A program made the position numbers and the translations under genes. Below, in pieces: positions 25,790-34,674 of a stretch of DNA of 64,000 bases. The stretch is taken from assembly GCA_015689685.1 (NCBI GenBank), contig WVSL01000007.1, positions 62,001 to 126,000 on the forward strand, in the 5' to 3' direction. This DNA is from Rhodobacterales bacterium HKCCE2091. Lineage in GTDB: Bacteria > Pseudomonadota > Alphaproteobacteria > Rhodobacterales > Rhodobacteraceae. Within the stretch, counting starts at the first letter, position 1. Every line of letters begins with the position of its first letter. Below the pieces are notes generated by a model. It was not told where the DNA came from and did no database searches. It saw nothing but the letters and a program-made list of their open reading frames with translations.

Positions 25790-26202
25790 TCCTCGGCATC
25801 GGCACCGACCTTGCCAACATCGAGCGGATCGAGGGCGTCCTGGCGCGCTTCGGCGACCGGTTCCGCAACCGCGTCTTCACCGAGACCGAGCAGCGCCGGG
25901 CGGAGCGCCTGCCGCATCCACCCGCCGTCTACGCCAAGCGGTGGGCGGCGAAGGAGGCCTGTTCCAAGGCGCTCGGCACCGGGCTGAGAATGGGCATCGC
26001 GTGGCGAGACATGGCGGTGTCGAACCTGCACACGGGCCAGCCGGTGATGCATGTCACGGGCTGGGCCGCCGACCGGCTGGCGCGGATGACGCCGCCGGGA
26101 CACGAGGCGTTGATCCACGTCACGCTGACCGACGATCACCCCTGGGCGCAGGCCTTCGTGGTGATCGAGGCGCGCCCGCTTTCCCCCCTGCCCTCGGCTT
26201 GA
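25786..26202 (+). CDS. acpS: Holo-[acyl-carrier-protein] synthase
   Basis: 138 residues. It transfers 4'-phosphopantetheine from CoA to [19 protein letters not shown] has the Asp8 metal ligand, [10 protein letters not shown] follows, and [18 protein letters not shown] carries the second metal-site Glu (the WAAKEA motif). The length is normal. It starts at the ATG overlapping the previous stop. lepB begins 65 bp downstream. Confidence 0.96.
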   Translation: MILGIGTDLANIERIEGVLARFGDRFRNRVFTETEQRRAERLPHPPAVYAKRWAAKEACSKALGTGLRMGIAWRDMAVSNLHTGQPVMHVTGWAADRLARMTPPGHEALIHVTLTDDHPWAQAFVVIEARPLSPLPSA

Positions 26203-26267
26203 CAGCCCGTGGCCCCCGCCGCATGACGGGCGGGCAGGCAGCGCGACGGGCAGACGAGGGCAGGATC

Positions 26268-27065
26268 ATGGCGAAGCAAGGGGCTGAGACGAGCGGCGGC
26301 GCGCTGTGGGAAACGGTCAAGACCGTGGTCTACGCGCTGCTCATCGCGATGGTGTTCCGGACCCTGTTCTTCCAGCCGTTCTTCATCCCCTCGGGGTCGA
26401 TGAAGGACACGCTGCTGATCGGCGACTTCCTGTTCGTCAACAAGATGGCCTACGGCTATTCGCGCTATTCCTGCCCGCTCGGGCTGTGCACCTTCATCGA
26501 CGACCGCTGGTTCGGGTCGATGCCGGAACGCGGCGACGTGATCGTGTTCCGCCACCCGGTTCAGGGCTCGGACTTCATCAAGCGGGTGATCGGCCTGCCG
26601 GGCGACCGCGTCCGCGTCACCAACGGCGTGGTCTACATCAACGACGAAGCCGCGCCGCAGGCCCCCGAGGCGCCGTTCGTCGAGACATTCGAGCCGCAGG
26701 GCGCGCAGGGCGACTACCCGCTCTGCACCAATGCGCCGGTCGGCCAGGGCGGCGACTGCCTGAAGGAGCGTTTCACCGAGACGCTGCCGGGTGGTGCGGA
26801 GCATTCGATCCTCAACATCACCGACCGCGGGCCGCGCGACGATACCGACGAATACGTCGTGCCCGAGGGCCATGTTTTCGTGATGGGCGACAACCGCGAC
26901 AACTCCGTCGACAGCCGCTTTTCGCAGCGGTCGGGCGGGGTCGGGTTCGTGCCGGTGGAAAACATCCTCGGCCGGGCCGACCGGGTGATCTTCTCGTCCG
27001 CGGGGCGCCGCATCGTCTATTTCTGGACCTGGCGGTCGGACCGGTTCTTCCGGGCGATCGAGTGA
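26268..27065 (+). CDS. lepB: Signal peptidase I
   Basis: 265 residues. Inner-membrane protease that cleaves Sec and Tat signal peptides. One N-terminal membrane helix ([20 protein letters not shown]) is followed by box [11 protein letters not shown] with the nucleophile Ser44, then box [14 protein letters not shown] with the general base Lys105, and [12 protein letters not shown] as the closing motif. Two Cys pairs (CPLGLC, and the pair in the region around 153-162) lie in the periplasmic insert. Its stop overlaps the rnc start (GTGA). Confidence 0.97.
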   Translation: MAKQGAETSGGALWETVKTVVYALLIAMVFRTLFFQPFFIPSGSMKDTLLIGDFLFVNKMAYGYSRYSCPLGLCTFIDDRWFGSMPERGDVIVFRHPVQGSDFIKRVIGLPGDRVRVTNGVVYINDEAAPQAPEAPFVETFEPQGAQGDYPLCTNAPVGQGGDCLKERFTETLPGGAEHSILNITDRGPRDDTDEYVVPEGHVFVMGDNRDNSVDSRFSQRSGGVGFVPVENILGRADRVIFSSAGRRIVYFWTWRSDRFFRAIE

Positions 27066-27745
27066 AGCTGTCGGCCGAGGTCAGCGCCTTCGCCGCGCGG
27101 CTCGGGCACGACTTCGCCGACCCGGGCCTGCTGATCCGCGCGCTCACCCATTCCTCGCTGTCCTCCGAGACCCGGCCCGACAACCAGCGGCTGGAGTTCC
27201 TCGGCGACCGCGTTCTCGGGCTGGTGGTCGCGGAGGCGCTGCTGGCAGCCGACGCGGGCGCCAGGGAAGGCCAGCTCGCGCCCCGGTTCAACGCGCTCGT
27301 CCGCAAGGAGACCTGCGCCGAGATCGCGCGCGAGATCGACCTCGGCGCGGTGCTGAAGCTCGGCAAGTCGGAGCAGGTCTCGGGCGGGCGGCGCAAGGCC
27401 GCGCTGCTCGGCGATGCGATGGAGGCGGTGATCGCGGCGGTCTACCTCGATGCCGGGTTCGACACCGCGCGGGCGCTGGTGCTGAGGCTGTGGACGCCGC
27501 GGCTGACGAGGGTCGACGAGGATGCGCGGGACGCCAAGACCGCGTTGCAGGAATGGGCGCAGGCGCGCGGCCAGACCCCGCCCGCCTACGACGAGATCGC
27601 CCGGTCCGGCCCCGACCATGCCCCGGTCTTCACCGTGGAGGCGCGACTGTCCTCGGGCGAAAGCGCGCGGGCCGAGGCGCGGTCGAAGCGGGCGGCGGAA
27701 CAGGCCGCCGCCAGGCTGCTGCTGGACCGTCTGCCGGGCCGCTGA
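27062..27745 (+). CDS. rnc: Ribonuclease III
   Basis: 227 residues from a GTG overlapping the lepB stop. It cleaves double-stranded RNA. The catalytic signature [14 protein letters not shown] is at 41-54, [14 protein letters not shown] is the second acidic motif, and the double-stranded RNA-binding domain runs from about 158 to the end ([35 protein letters not shown]). era normally follows directly, but here a minus-strand gene of 95 codons lies between. Confidence 0.97.
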   Translation: MKLSAEVSAFAARLGHDFADPGLLIRALTHSSLSSETRPDNQRLEFLGDRVLGLVVAEALLAADAGAREGQLAPRFNALVRKETCAEIAREIDLGAVLKLGKSEQVSGGRRKAALLGDAMEAVIAAVYLDAGFDTARALVLRLWTPRLTRVDEDARDAKTALQEWAQARGQTPPAYDEIARSGPDHAPVFTVEARLSSGESARAEARSKRAAEQAAARLLLDRLPGR

Positions 27746-27775
27746 CCGGACGGCGGGCGGGCCGTCTCGCCCGTC

Positions 27776-28063
27776 TCAGCAGCCGGCGGCGCGGTTGAAG
27801 AACCCGGGCGCCACTTCCAGACCGCGGCCGCCGTTGGCGATGCACAGGTCCACGGGCGCGACGCCGCGCGTGACCGGGCCGTAGACGCCGGCCCGCACGT
27901 CGCGGGCAACCTCGGCCTGGTGGGCCTCCATCGCGGCGGCGACGCTGTTGACGGTCTCCATGTCCGGCCCGCCGCCCGTGTCGATCCAGCCGGCGAGTTC
28001 CGCGATCGCGAGAGCGATGTCGATGATATCGAGCCCGCGTGCGAGGTGATCCAGGAATTCCAT
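27776..28063 (-). CDS. Hypothetical protein opposite to the rnc-era unit
   Basis: 95 residues starting MEFLDHLARGLDIIDIALAIAELAGW, with GGAGG before the ATG. The N-terminal part forms an amphipathic helix. The rest holds MEAHQAEVARDVRAGVYGP and two cysteines near the end (VDLCIAN and AAGC at the terminus). I do not recognise a family. It is convergent with rnc (30 bp apart) and divergent from era. It interrupts a gene order usually unbroken in related bacteria. Confidence 0.6.
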   Translation of the reverse strand: MEFLDHLARGLDIIDIALAIAELAGWIDTGGGPDMETVNSVAAAMEAHQAEVARDVRAGVYGPVTRGVAPVDLCIANGGRGLEVAPGFFNRAAGC

Positions 28064-28200
28064 GATGGCAGTGCCTCCGGCCGGTCGGTCGTGCCCGTGG
28101 GTCGGTCCCGCCCCCGCTTCCGTTCAATGCACGCCCCGTCTGGTCAGGCGCGCGCCCATGCGGTAGATCATGCGCCTTCCAGACCCGAAGGTTGCCGCCC

Positions 28201-29109
28201 ATGTCCACCCGCGCCGGTTTCGTCGCCCTGATCGGAGAGCCCAATGCGGGCAAGTCGACGCTTCTGAACCGCATGGTCGGGGCGAAGGTGTCGATCGTCA
28301 CCCACAAGGTGCAGACCACGCGCGCGCGCATTCGCGGCGTGGCGCTGGAAGGCGAGAGCCAGATCGTGTTCGTCGATACGCCGGGGCTGTTCCAGCCGAA
28401 ACGGCGGCTCGACCGGGCGATGGTCAAGGCGGCCTGGGGCGGCGCGGCGGACGCCGATCTTGTCGTGCTGCTGGTGGAGGCCCATCGCGGATTGACAGAC
28501 GGCGTCGAGCGCATCCTCGACGGCCTGCGCGAGCGGGGCGGGGATGCCCCGCCGGTGGCGCTGGCGATCAACAAGATCGACCGGGTGGAGGCGCCGGTCC
28601 TGCTCGGGCTGACGCAGGAGCTGAACGAAGCCTACCCCTTCGTCGAGACCTTCATGATCTCGGCCGAGCGCGGGCATGGCTGCGACGACCTGAAGCGCTG
28701 GCTGGCCGAACGGATGCCGGAAAGCCCGTGGCTGTATCCCGAGGACCAGATCGCCGACCTGCCGATGCGGATGATCGCCGCCGAGATCACGCGCGAGAAG
28801 CTGACCCTGCGGCTGCACCAGGAACTGCCCTACCAGCTGACCGTGGAGACCGAGATGTGGGAGGAGCGCAAGGACGGCTCCGCCCGGATCGACCAGGTGA
28901 TCTACGTCGCCCGCGACGGCCACAAGGGCATCGTGCTCGGCAAGAAGGGCGAGACCGTGAAGGCCGTGTCGAAGGCCGCGCGGGAGGAACTGGAGGAATT
29001 CCTGGGCCGCCGCATCCACCTGTTCCTGCAGGTGAAGGTGCGGCCGAACTGGCTGGAAGAGGCCGCGCGCTACACCGAGATGGGGCTGGATTTCAAGGAC
29101 GGCGCATGA
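28201..29109 (+). CDS. era: GTPase Era
   Basis: 302 residues. It is an essential GTPase that binds 16S rRNA in 30S maturation. The P-loop GEPNAGKST is at 12-20, the G2 region has TTRARIRG, G3 is VDTPGLF, G4 is NKIDRV, and a C-terminal KH domain ends the protein ([20 protein letters not shown]). ATG 28201 is chosen over a TTG 9 bp upstream. Its stop overlaps the DUF1491 start (ATGA). Confidence 0.97.
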   Translation: MSTRAGFVALIGEPNAGKSTLLNRMVGAKVSIVTHKVQTTRARIRGVALEGESQIVFVDTPGLFQPKRRLDRAMVKAAWGGAADADLVVLLVEAHRGLTDGVERILDGLRERGGDAPPVALAINKIDRVEAPVLLGLTQELNEAYPFVETFMISAERGHGCDDLKRWLAERMPESPWLYPEDQIADLPMRMIAAEITREKLTLRLHQELPYQLTVETEMWEERKDGSARIDQVIYVARDGHKGIVLGKKGETVKAVSKAAREELEEFLGRRIHLFLQVKVRPNWLEEAARYTEMGLDFKDGA

Positions 29110-29441
29110 GCCCGGCGCGGCTGGCCTCCGGCGTCTGGGTCGCGGCCTATCGCCGGCGGCTGGAACTGGCCGCCATCCCCGCCTACATCACCGCCCGCGG
29201 CGACGAGACGGCGGGGGCCGTGCTGGTCAAGGTCTCCACCCTCGACGGGCAGGCGCGCGCGTTCGAGCGCAGTTTCGACCCGATGACGGGCGAGCGGGTC
29301 TGGATGGTGCTGGCCGAGGGCGCCGAGGCCGACGTCGACGCGGCGATAGCACGGCAGCGCGATTACGATCCGGATCTCTGGGTGATCGAGGTGGAGGCCC
29401 GGGACGGGCGGCACCTGCTGGACGAGGACGGGCTGGCCTAG
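29106..29441 (+). CDS. DUF1491 protein
   Basis: 111 residues coupled to era by an ATGA overlap. The family pattern is visible: [32 protein letters not shown] in parts, then [10 protein letters not shown] and [18 protein letters not shown]. It is a short cytoplasmic protein found mainly in alphaproteobacteria next to era or recO; the function is unknown. It converges with the Pr6Pr gene with a 4-bp overlap at the stops. Confidence 0.88.
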   Translation: MSPARLASGVWVAAYRRRLELAAIPAYITARGDETAGAVLVKVSTLDGQARAFERSFDPMTGERVWMVLAEGAEADVDAAIARQRDYDPDLWVIEVEARDGRHLLDEDGLA

Positions 29442-30049
29442 CGGTCGAGCCGGCGCGCCAGGAGCCACATCAGCGCCCCGCCCGACAGGAGCGCGAGCCC
29501 GAGGCCGACGAGGTTGCCCATCACCGCGGACCAGCCGATCGTGTCGGGGTCGAGGAACGGGTAGGGAAACTGCCCGTCGAGCACCCCCCGCCCGAGCGCG
29601 TAGGCGCAGTAGATCGCGGGCCAGAGCGCCAGGCCCGGCACGTGGTCGAGCCGCAGCCGCGACTTCGGCGCGTAGATCACCCACCAGGCCACCACCATGA
29701 CCGGCACGACGTAGTGGAACCCGATATCGGCGGCCAGCGCGTAGCCGCTCAGCTCCCTCAGCCCGCGGAGGAGCAGGTGGTTCACGATGCCCACCAGCGC
29801 GATCGACAGGGTCAGCGAGGCGAGCCAGAGTGTCCGCGGCCGCGCCGTGCCGTAGGCGATCAGGCCGAAGGTGCCGGCGACGAGCGCGTTGGTCAGCACG
29901 GTGAAGTAGCGGGCCATCTCCGTCACCGCGATGTCGGGCCGCATCCCGGACTGGATCGAGGCATGAACCTGCGCCGCCAGCGCCGCCAGGGCGGTGAGCG
30001 CGATCAGCGCCGCGGTCGGGCGCAGGTACGAAGGCGCGGTCCGGGACAT
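29438..30049 (-). CDS. Pr6Pr family membrane protein
   Basis: 203 residues with six hydrophobic helices. [22 protein letters not shown] and [19 protein letters not shown] are characteristic of this group, as is the [10 protein letters not shown] segment with aromatic residues near the end. The family is related to FAR-17a/AIG1-like proteins and is not characterised. It is inserted on the opposite strand between the era-DUF1491 pair and recO. Confidence 0.85.
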   Translation of the reverse strand: MSRTAPSYLRPTAALIALTALAALAAQVHASIQSGMRPDIAVTEMARYFTVLTNALVAGTFGLIAYGTARPRTLWLASLTLSIALVGIVNHLLLRGLRELSGYALAADIGFHYVVPVMVVAWWVIYAPKSRLRLDHVPGLALWPAIYCAYALGRGVLDGQFPYPFLDPDTIGWSAVMGNLVGLGLALLSGGALMWLLARRLDR

Positions 30050-30175
30050 CCTGCGCTAATGCACCACGGGCGGTTTCACGACAAGCGCGGGCTGCCCTTG
30101 CCCTGTTGCCCCGCCCCCGCCCGACCACCGCCCCGCCCCGTGGACAACCGGCCCGGGGCTTGCCAAGGATGGCAG

Positions 30176-30898
30176 ATGGAATGGCGCGAGGACGGGGTGC
30201 TCTTGTCGGTCCGCCCGCATGGCGAGAGCGGTGCGATCTTGGAGCTGTTCACCGCGGGCCACGGCCGCCACGCGGGGCTCGTCCGTGGCGGGGGATCGCG
30301 GCGGATGGCGCCCGTCCTGCAACCCGGAACGCAGCTCGACGCAACGTGGAAGGCGCGGCTGTCGGAGCACCTGGGGCAGTTCACGGTGGAACCGCTGCGC
30401 GGCCGCGCCGGCGCGGCCATGGCCGACCGGCTGGCGCTGGCCGGGCTGTCGGCGGTCTGTGCGCTGCTCGCCTTCGCGCTGCCGGAACGCGCGCCCTACC
30501 CCGCGCTCTATGCCCGGACGCAAGCGCTCCTCGACGGGCTCGGGGCGGAGCGGTGGGGCCATGCCTATCTCGGCTTCGAACTGGCGCTGCTGGAGGAGAT
30601 GGGGTTCGGCCTCGACCTCGCCCGCTGCGCAGTCAGCGGCGCGACCGACGAACTCGCCTACGTCTCGCCCCGCACCGGCCGTGCGGTGGCGCGCACCGCC
30701 GCGGGGGAATGGGCCGACCGCCTGCTGCCGCTGCCGCCGGCGCTGATCGGCGGCGAGGACGGGCTGGTCGAAGGGCTTTCCGTCACCGGGCATTTCCTGC
30801 ACCACCACCTCGCCCCGTCCCTCGGGGACAGGCCGCTGCCGCCCGCGCGGGACCGTCTGGTGGCGCTGATCGCGCGTCAGGGATCGGCGCGGACGTAG
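30176..30898 (+). CDS. recO: DNA repair protein RecO
   Basis: 240 residues. It loads RecA with RecR in the RecFOR pathway. The N-terminal OB-fold domain starts [39 protein letters not shown], here only its start being diagnostic, with the RGGGSR and LQPGTQL motifs. The C-terminal helical part has [20 protein letters not shown]. The usual zinc-binding cysteines are reduced here to one Cys in ARCAV. Its 3' end overlaps the convergent META gene by 22 bp. Confidence 0.94.
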   Translation: MEWREDGVLLSVRPHGESGAILELFTAGHGRHAGLVRGGGSRRMAPVLQPGTQLDATWKARLSEHLGQFTVEPLRGRAGAAMADRLALAGLSAVCALLAFALPERAPYPALYARTQALLDGLGAERWGHAYLGFELALLEEMGFGLDLARCAVSGATDELAYVSPRTGRAVARTAAGEWADRLLPLPPALIGGEDGLVEGLSVTGHFLHHHLAPSLGDRPLPPARDRLVALIARQGSART

Positions 30899-31263
30899 AC
30901 CATCGCGGCCCCCGCGCCGTCCGAGATCACCAGCCTGCCGTCGACGAGCTCCGCCCGCGTGGCCCCGTCGAGCGCGGCGATGTAGCGGGTTTCCAGCGGC
31001 AGGTCCGGGCAGGCCATACGGGTCGTCACGATGCCCCCGGTCTCGAACCCGGGGTAGCTTCCGGAGATCGGCGCCTCGTAGCGGTTGCAGGGCGCCTGCC
31101 CGCTGATCCGGCCGGGCTCGGACAGGTCGAGCGTGGTGCCCGGCGGTGCCTCGGCGCCCTCGGCCTCGACCAGGTGCCAGGTGCCGTCCGCGTGGCCGGT
31201 GAGCGTGTCGTCGCGGTCCTGGCAGGCGACGAGAAGCAGGAGAGCGGCGAGCGGGATTCGCAT
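30877..31263 (-). CDS. META-domain lipoprotein
   Basis: 128 residues with a lipoprotein signal peptide ([15 protein letters not shown], lipobox LVAC). The META-domain pattern is present: [10 protein letters not shown] early, then [19 protein letters not shown] and [18 protein letters not shown]. The family includes HslJ-like envelope proteins linked to stress tolerance. It is expected at the outer or inner membrane surface. It overlaps recO by 22 bp at the 3' end and lies 5 bp after thpR on the same strand. Confidence 0.82.
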   Translation of the reverse strand: MRIPLAALLLLVACQDRDDTLTGHADGTWHLVEAEGAEAPPGTTLDLSEPGRISGQAPCNRYEAPISGSYPGFETGGIVTTRMACPDLPLETRYIAALDGATRAELVDGRLVISDGAGAAMVYVRADP

Positions 31264-31268
31264 GCGGG

Positions 31269-31796
31269 TCACTCCGAGAGCGGGTAGGTGGCGAGCGGCG
31301 TGTAGACCGCACCGCCGGGGCCGAGCGTGGATTCGTGCAGCGTGACGGCGGTGGCGGTGAAGCCGGGGATGTCCGGCGCGGGGCGGGTCATCGCGCGGGT
31401 GAGCGGGTCGCCGGTGAGCCGCCCGCGCAGGATCGTGACATGGGGCCGGAACCGCCGCCGCGGCAGGTCGAGACCCGCGCGGCGCAGGCGCTGTTCCGCG
31501 CGCGATTGCAGGTCGTCGAGCGCTGGGTCCGGCAGGACGTCGAGCGCGAGCGCGCCCTTCTGCGGATCGCCGAAGGAGGTCAGGCCGCCGAAGGCGACCG
31601 GAACAGGTCGCGACCGAAGCGACGACAGCGCGTCGTGGACAGGTTCCTCGAGATCGGGGGGCAGGTTCTCGATGAAGGCCAGCGTCAGGTGGAGGTTGTC
31701 CGGCGGCACCGCGCGGCCGATGGGCAGCGCGCGTTGCAGCGCCTCGATCGCGTCGGTCGTCGCGTCGGGCAGGTCGATGGCGAGGAAGGCGCGCAT
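31269..31796 (-). CDS. thpR: RNA 2',3'-cyclic phosphodiesterase (2H family)
   Basis: 175 residues. The two HxT(x) motifs of the 2H phosphoesterases are present: HLTL with His36 and Thr38, and HVTI with His119 and Thr121. MRAFLAIDLP opens the protein as usual for ThpR/LigT. The enzyme opens cyclic phosphates of RNA ends in vitro; its cellular role is not settled. It is the first gene of a pair with the META lipoprotein gene. Confidence 0.94.
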   Translation of the reverse strand: MRAFLAIDLPDATTDAIEALQRALPIGRAVPPDNLHLTLAFIENLPPDLEEPVHDALSSLRSRPVPVAFGGLTSFGDPQKGALALDVLPDPALDDLQSRAEQRLRRAGLDLPRRRFRPHVTILRGRLTGDPLTRAMTRPAPDIPGFTATAVTLHESTLGPGGAVYTPLATYPLSE

Positions 31797-31944
31797 GGGC
31801 GGATGCTACCGGGCCGGGGGGCAGGGTGCCAGCGGGCACCAGACCGCCCCGCGCGCGCGTTCGGCCAGCGATGGCTCCCTGTCAGAAGGGGGCTGAGCGG
31901 GTCAGATTTTCGATATGTGCGGCTCAACCGTCGCAGCCGAGGGC

Positions 31945-32020
31945 CGATGTCCACTGGACATCGACCGACATCTGCTAGCCGAGCAACCGGCGCGCAATGA
32001 CCTGCGCCTGGATCTCCGCG
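31945..32020 (-). pseudogene. Remnant of a second mcd-like 3' end with its own palindrome
   Basis: The minus strand at 31976-32020 encodes A-E-I-Q-A-Q-V-I-A-R-R-L-L-G and a stop, identical to the last 14 residues of mcd. Four codons differ synonymously and the stop is TAG rather than TGA. Beyond it lies a 19-bp palindrome (31945-31963) matching the one after mcd (32032-32054). The stem differs between copies but keeps its pairing (C-G to G-C). Homology ends abruptly at 32020. It looks like the tail left by a homologous gene. Confidence 0.8.
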
Positions 32021-32031
32021 TGCCGCGGAGG

Positions 32032-32054
32032 ACGGATGTCCACTGGACATCCGT
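32032..32054 (-). terminator. Palindromic hairpin after mcd
   Basis: ACGGATGTCCA-C-TGGACATCCGT, perfect 11-bp arms, 9 bp beyond the mcd stop. A diverged copy follows the mcd remnant. No U-tract is present. The conserved position and compensatory changes suggest an mRNA-end function. Confidence 0.55.
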
Positions 32055-32062
32055 CGACATCT

Positions 32063-33733
32063 TCAGCCGAGCAATCTCCGCGCGATCACCTGCGCCTGGA
32101 TCTCCGCGGCACCCTCAAAGATGTTCAGGATCCGCGCGTCGCACAGGATCCGGCTGACGCGGTATTCCAGCGCGAAGCCGTTGCCGCCGTGGATCTGGAG
32201 CGCGTTGTCGGCGCAGGCCCAGGCGATGCGGGCGCCGAGAAGCTTGGCCATCCCGGCCTCCAGGTCGCAACGGATGCCCTCGTCCTTCTCGCGGGCGGAG
32301 TAGTAGGTGAGCTGGCGGGCGATCATGATCTCCACCGCCATCATCGCGATCTTGCCGGCGACGCGGGGGAACGCGATCAGCGGCTTGCCGAACTGCTTGC
32401 GGTCCTCGGCGTATTGCAGCGCCACGTCGAGCGCCGACTGCGCGACGCCGATGGCGCGGGCGGCGGTCTGGATGCGGGCGGACTCGAAGGTCTGCATGAG
32501 CTGCTTGAAGCCCTGCCCCTCGACGCCGCCGAGCAGGTTCGCGCCCTTCACGCGGAAGCCGTCGAAGCCGAGCTCGTATTCCTTCATGCCGCGATAGCCG
32601 AGCACCTCGATCTCGCCGCCGGTCATGCCCTCGGTCGGGAACGGGTCCGCGTCCGTGCCCGGCTCCTTCTCGGCGAGGAACATCGACAGCCCGCGATAGT
32701 CCGAGGTCGACGGGTCGGTCCGCGCCAGCAGCGTCATGACGTGTGCGCGGGCGGCGTGGGTGATCCAGGTCTTGTTGCCGGTCACGAGGTAGTCGTCGCC
32801 GTCCTTCACCGCGCGGGTCCGGAGCGATCCGAGGTCGGAGCCGGTGTTGGGCTCGGTGAACACGGCGGTCGGCAGGGTCTCGCCCGACGCGATCCGGGGC
32901 AGCCACTCGGCCTTCTGTTCGTCGGTGCCGCCGGCGAGGATCAGTTCGGCCGCGATCTCGGACCGGGTTCCGAGCGAGCCGACGCCGATATAGCCGCGCG
33001 ACAGTTCCTCGGACACGACGCACATCGACGCCTTCGACAGGCCGAGGCCGCCGTATTCCTCGGGGATGGTCAGGCCGAAGACGCCCATCTCGGACAACTC
33101 GCCGACCACCTCCATCGGGATCAGCTCATCCTTCAGGTGCCAGTCGTGGGCGAAGGGCTCCACCCGCTCCGCTGCATAGCGGCGGAACTGGTCGCGGATC
33201 ATCTCGAGCTCTTCGTCGAGCCCGGATGCGCCGTACATCGTGGCCCCCTTGCCGTCGCGGATCAGCTCCACCAGCCGCGCCCGCGCGGCCTGGGTGTTGC
33301 CGCCCGCGGTCAGGGCACCGATCTCGGGCGTCGCCAGCGGCGCGGCGCTGAGCCCGAGGTCGCCGAGACGAAGGATCTCGGTCTGGCTCATCGGGATTCC
33401 GCCGGCGATCTGGGCGAGGTATTCCCCGAAGGCGATCTGGTGGATCAGGCTTTCCATCTCGCCGAATTTCCCTTCGGCGGAAAGCGTTTCGGCCCAATGC
33501 TGCATCTGGCGCAGGGCCTCGACGTAGGTGGCGAGCCAGGACAGCCCGTGGGCCGCCGACTGCGCCGCCTCGACCGCGCCCGACGGGATGCGGCCATCGA
33601 CTTCCAGCTCGGCTTTCAGCCCCGACTGCGCGGCATCCAGCAGGCCCTCGACCGGGCCGATCGCGGCCGCGGTGAGCGCGAGGAGATCGGGCAGGATCAG
33701 CGGGGCGGTTCCGGTCGCGCCGTCATGGGCCAT
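32063..33733 (-). CDS. mcd: (2S)-Methylsuccinyl-CoA dehydrogenase
   Basis: 556 residues from ATG 33733, the length of characterised Mcd proteins and well above that of ordinary acyl-CoA dehydrogenases (about 380). Residues 1-165 form the extra helical N-terminal region. Residues 165-556 are the flavin acyl-CoA dehydrogenase fold, with FTEPNTGSDLGSLRTRA, WITHAARAHVMTLLARTD, in parts, and IHGGNGFALEYRVSRILCDARI. It oxidises methylsuccinyl-CoA to mesaconyl-CoA in the ethylmalonyl-CoA pathway and passes electrons to ETF, whose genes are at 47-49 kb. A GGAGA ribosome site fits the start. A 13-14-codon remnant of a homologous gene lies downstream. Confidence 0.88.
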   Translation of the reverse strand: MAHDGATGTAPLILPDLLALTAAAIGPVEGLLDAAQSGLKAELEVDGRIPSGAVEAAQSAAHGLSWLATYVEALRQMQHWAETLSAEGKFGEMESLIHQIAFGEYLAQIAGGIPMSQTEILRLGDLGLSAAPLATPEIGALTAGGNTQAARARLVELIRDGKGATMYGASGLDEELEMIRDQFRRYAAERVEPFAHDWHLKDELIPMEVVGELSEMGVFGLTIPEEYGGLGLSKASMCVVSEELSRGYIGVGSLGTRSEIAAELILAGGTDEQKAEWLPRIASGETLPTAVFTEPNTGSDLGSLRTRAVKDGDDYLVTGNKTWITHAARAHVMTLLARTDPSTSDYRGLSMFLAEKEPGTDADPFPTEGMTGGEIEVLGYRGMKEYELGFDGFRVKGANLLGGVEGQGFKQLMQTFESARIQTAARAIGVAQSALDVALQYAEDRKQFGKPLIAFPRVAGKIAMMAVEIMIARQLTYYSAREKDEGIRCDLEAGMAKLLGARIAWACADNALQIHGGNGFALEYRVSRILCDARILNIFEGAAEIQAQVIARRLLG

Positions 33734-33793
33734 TCGCGGTTCTCCGGTCAGAAAACGAGGGTCTGAAGCATCGCGCCGGGTGTAAGCCCTTCG

Positions 33794-33807
33794 CACTTGC
33801 AGCGCAA
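33794..33807. promoter_or_regulatory. TTGC-N3-GCAA element upstream of mcd
   Basis: CACTTGCAGCGCAA lies about 61 bp before the mcd start and shares CACTTGC and AGCGCAA with the palindrome upstream of mcl1. The similarity is short, so chance is possible. Confidence 0.25.
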
Positions 33808-33903
33808 CAAAAATACCCTCTCCCGACTCCTCGAGACCGAAAATGTCGCGCTTGTGAGCACTGGCGCGGCAAAGTATGGGGTTTCGGCGCCCGGGGAACA
33901 CGC

Positions 33904-34674
33904 ATGGACCAGATCTCAGCCCTCATGCCCCTCTGGGCATTCGCCGCCGCCGCGGCGGTGACCCTCGCGGCGGGATTCGTGAAGGGCGCCGTGGGCTTCG
34001 CGATGCCGCTGGTGATGATCTCGGGGCTGACGCTGTTCCTGCCGCCCGAGATCGCGGTGGCCGGGATCATCCTGCCGATCGTCCTGTCGAACCTGTGGCA
34101 GGCGCTCCGCTTCGGCCGCGCCGAGGCGCTGCGCGCGATGCGCGAGACCTGGCGCTACATCCTGATCGTCTGCGTCATGATCCTGATCGTGGCCCAGTTC
34201 GTGACCCTGATCGCGCCCGAGGTGTTCTACCTCGTGCTCGGGATACCCGTCGTCATCCTGTCGCTGATCCAGCTTCTGGGCGTCCGGTTCCACATCCCCG
34301 ATCACCGCCGCCGCGCGGCGGAATGGGGCGTCGGCGCGCTGGCCGGCGCGCTCGGCGGGCTGACCGGGACGTGGGGGCCGCCGACGGTGCTGTACCTGAT
34401 GGCGCTGGAGACGCCGAAGGCGCGGGCGATCCTGGTGCAGGGCGTGGTCTACGGCATGGGATCGATCAGCCTGCTGGTCGGGCACCTGCATTCCGGCGTC
34501 CTGAACTGGTCCACCCTGCCGTTCTCCGCCGCCCTGCTTTTGCCCGCGCTGATCGGCCAGGGGATCGGGATGCGGGCGAGCGACCGCCTGAACCCGGAGC
34601 TATTCCGCCGGGTGACGCTGATCGTGCTGATCGTCTCGGGCCTCAACCTGATCCGGCGCGGCCTGTTCGGCTGA
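33904..34674 (+). CDS. TauE/SafE-family transporter
   Basis: 256 residues, about eight membrane helices in two repeats. The first repeat has FAAAAAVTLAAGFVKGAVGFAMPLV, in parts, with the G-x-x-(K/G)GxxGFG(x)P pattern of TauE/SafE. The second has GALAGALGGLTGTWGPPTVLYLMAL. Proteins of this type export sulfite, sulfoacetate or other organic anions; the substrate here is not known. Its stop overlaps the next start (TGATG). Confidence 0.9.
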   Translation: MDQISALMPLWAFAAAAAVTLAAGFVKGAVGFAMPLVMISGLTLFLPPEIAVAGIILPIVLSNLWQALRFGRAEALRAMRETWRYILIVCVMILIVAQFVTLIAPEVFYLVLGIPVVILSLIQLLGVRFHIPDHRRRAAEWGVGALAGALGGLTGTWGPPTVLYLMALETPKARAILVQGVVYGMGSISLLVGHLHSGVLNWSTLPFSAALLLPALIGQGIGMRASDRLNPELFRRVTLIVLIVSGLNLIRRGLFG

